DNA from: Vibrio splendidus
GTDB lineage: Bacteria; Pseudomonadota; Gammaproteobacteria; Enterobacterales; Vibrionaceae
Reading direction: 5' to 3'
NCBI RefSeq assembly: GCF_001557875.1
Contig: NZ_LNRF01000005.1
Location: 124,001-188,000, forward strand
Length of the DNA: 64,000 bases
Shown: piece by piece, positions 62,835-64,000 of the stretch
Position numbering within the stretch: the stretch's first letter is position 1
How the letters are laid out: every line of letters starts with the position of its first letter
Notes under the pieces: generated by a model
Seen by the model: only the letters and a program-made list of their open reading frames with translations
What the model was told of the DNA's origin: nothing
Databases searched by the model: none
Program-made: the position numbers and the translations under genes

Positions 62835-64000
62835 ATGAGAACCGTTGTTTGGCAATCTTTAAGTGAATCACAGCAAGATTCGGTATTAGAGCGTCCAGCT
62901 ATTACTGAAGGTGCAAACATCACAGCGACTGTTTCTGATGTGATTGCAAAAGTACGAAATGAAGGCGATGCCGCACTTAAAGAGCTGACTGCAAAGTTTG
63001 ATGGTGTGACTCCAGAATCTATTCGAGTTAGTTCAAGTGAAATCGAAGAGGCGTGTGCTCGTCTAACACCGGAGATGAAGCAAGCGTTAGAGCAAGCTTA
63101 TAACAACATTGCTAAGTTTCACGAAGCTCAAAAGCCACAGCCAATTAAGGTTGAGACACAGCCTGGTGTTGTGTGTGAGCAAGTGACGCGCGCTATTAAT
63201 ACTGTTGGCCTTTATATTCCAGGTGGCAGTGCGCCACTTCCGTCAACGGTTCTTATGTTAGGTGTTCCAGCTCAAATCGCAGGTTGTCGTAAGGTTGTGC
63301 TTTGTTCACCTCCGCCAATCGCTGATGAAATCTTGTATGTCGCTAAGCTTTGTAAGATCGATGAGGTTTACAACGTTGGTGGTGGTCAAGCGGTGGCTGC
63401 AATGGCTTACGGTACCGAGAGTGTGGCTAAGGTCGACAAGATCTTCGGCCCGGGTAATGCCTATGTAACGGAAGCGAAACGTCAAGTAAGCAACGACTTC
63501 CGCGGCGCAGCGATTGACATGCCTGCTGGCCCGTCTGAGGTGTTAGTGATTGCCGATGAAACTGCAGATGCAGACTTCATTGCTGCGGATTTGTTGAGCC
63601 AAGCGGAGCACGGTCCTGATTCTCAGGTTGTACTGGTAACACCATCTCCAGTGGTTGCAGACCAAGTAACAGAAGCGGTTCAGAAGCAACTGAAAGAACT
63701 GTCTCGTGCGAACATCGCTCAGCAAGCATTGGCTTCAAGCCTAATCATCATTGCTGAATCTATCACTCAAGCGATTGCGATTTCGAACTTCTACGGTCCT
63801 GAGCACTTGATTGTTCAAACCAAGAATCCACGTGAATTGCTGCCATTACTAGATAATGCAGGCTCAATTTTCCTTGGTGACTGGTCCCCAGAATCTGCAG
63901 GTGACTACGCATCAGGCACAAACCACGTTCTTCCGACTTACGGCTATACCAAGACTTATTCAAGTCTAGGTTTGGCTGATTTCTCTAAGCGAATGACGGT
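62835..64000 (+). CDS. hisD: Histidinol dehydrogenase HisD (C-terminus cut by window edge)
   Basis: HisD oxidises histidinol to histidine in two NAD-dependent steps, with zinc. The window shows 388 codons from the ATG at 62835, about 90% of the usual 430 residues. The active-site block [15 protein letters not shown] is near residues 200-214 and the Zn/His catalytic region AEHGPDSQ near 258. It is 5 bp after the hisG stop, so co-transcribed. Confidence 0.95.
   Translation, partial: MRTVVWQSLSESQQDSVLERPAITEGANITATVSDVIAKVRNEGDAALKELTAKFDGVTPESIRVSSSEIEEACARLTPEMKQALEQAYNNIAKFHEAQKPQPIKVETQPGVVCEQVTRAINTVGLYIPGGSAPLPSTVLMLGVPAQIAGCRKVVLCSPPPIADEILYVAKLCKIDEVYNVGGGQAVAAMAYGTESVAKVDKIFGPGNAYVTEAKRQVSNDFRGAAIDMPAGPSEVLVIADETADADFIAADLLSQAEHGPDSQVVLVTPSPVVADQVTEAVQKQLKELSRANIAQQALASSLIIIAESITQAIAISNFYGPEHLIVQTKNPRELLPLLDNAGSIFLGDWSPESAGDYASGTNHVLPTYGYTKTYSSLGLADFSKRMT

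Overview
The window is a stretch of core chromosome from a Vibrio species, probably chromosome I of a marine, Splendidus- or Harveyi-like member. The evidence is the protein sequences and gene order: csiV-mfd-PilZ-lolCDE, a ComEC-msbA-lpxK-ycaR-kdsB block, a VicH-type H-NS, a lysine-riboswitch-controlled NhaC-family transporter next to the his operon, and a bioA/bioBFCD divergon. The DNA has moderate AT content and is densely coded. I see no prophage, integron, CRISPR array, rRNA or tRNA. The only mobile-looking item is a 270-bp repeat-like element between ftsK and lolA.

Layout. 1-1559 is the start of a chemotaxis receptor that runs off the left edge. 1.8-8.4 kb holds hinT, a COG3014 lipoprotein, ycfL, lpoB, thiK, ycfP and ndh, an envelope and cofactor cluster syntenic with the E. 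coli hinT-ndh region but lacking nagZ and carrying an extra lipoprotein. 8.5-14.1 kb, on the minus strand, has a GNAT acetyltransferase, csiV, mfd and a degenerate PilZ gene. 14.3-17.5 kb is lolCDE, followed by a divergent DUF2062 / comEC pair. 20.6-29.8 kb runs msbA-lpxK-ycaR-kdsB, cmk-rpsA-ihfB, then lapA-lapB-pyrF. 29.9-36.2 kb has miaE, an unknown membrane coiled-coil protein, cysB, a Methyltransf_32 protein, and ald/lrp facing apart. 36.3-43.8 kb has ftsK, the repeat element, lolA, rarA, serS and a small C4 zinc-finger gene. 43.9-49.1 kb is the biotin cluster. 49.1-52.1 kb is the most accessory-looking part: a MATE exporter, an atypical LysR regulator and two small unknown ORFs. 52.3-58.7 kb has htpX, purB, hflD, mnmA, an unknown 89-aa gene and gsk. 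58.8-64 kb has hns, the lysine riboswitch with its transporter, and the his leader with hisG and a truncated hisD.

How the genes work together. Envelope biogenesis dominates. LolCDE and LolA move lipoproteins, and two or three lipoproteins are encoded nearby (LpoB, YcfL, COG3014). LpoB and CsiV act on peptidoglycan synthesis. MsbA, LpxK and KdsB make and export LPS, and LapA/LapB tune it. Biotin synthesis is compact: bioA and bioBFCD are driven apart from one BirA operator. Purine genes purB and gsk each carry a PurR-like box.

The most rewarding signals are regulatory and non-coding: the 270-bp inverted-repeat element with a sigma-E-like promoter starting at its edge ahead of lolA, an FNR box before ndh, an Lrp box before lrp, PurR boxes before purB and gsk, the BirA operator, the rpsA leader hairpins, the lysine riboswitch and the his attenuator with five consecutive His codons. 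I found no clearly undescribed multi-gene system. The best unknowns are the repeat element, the 254-aa membrane coiled-coil gene, and the MATE/LysR/small-ORF cassette.
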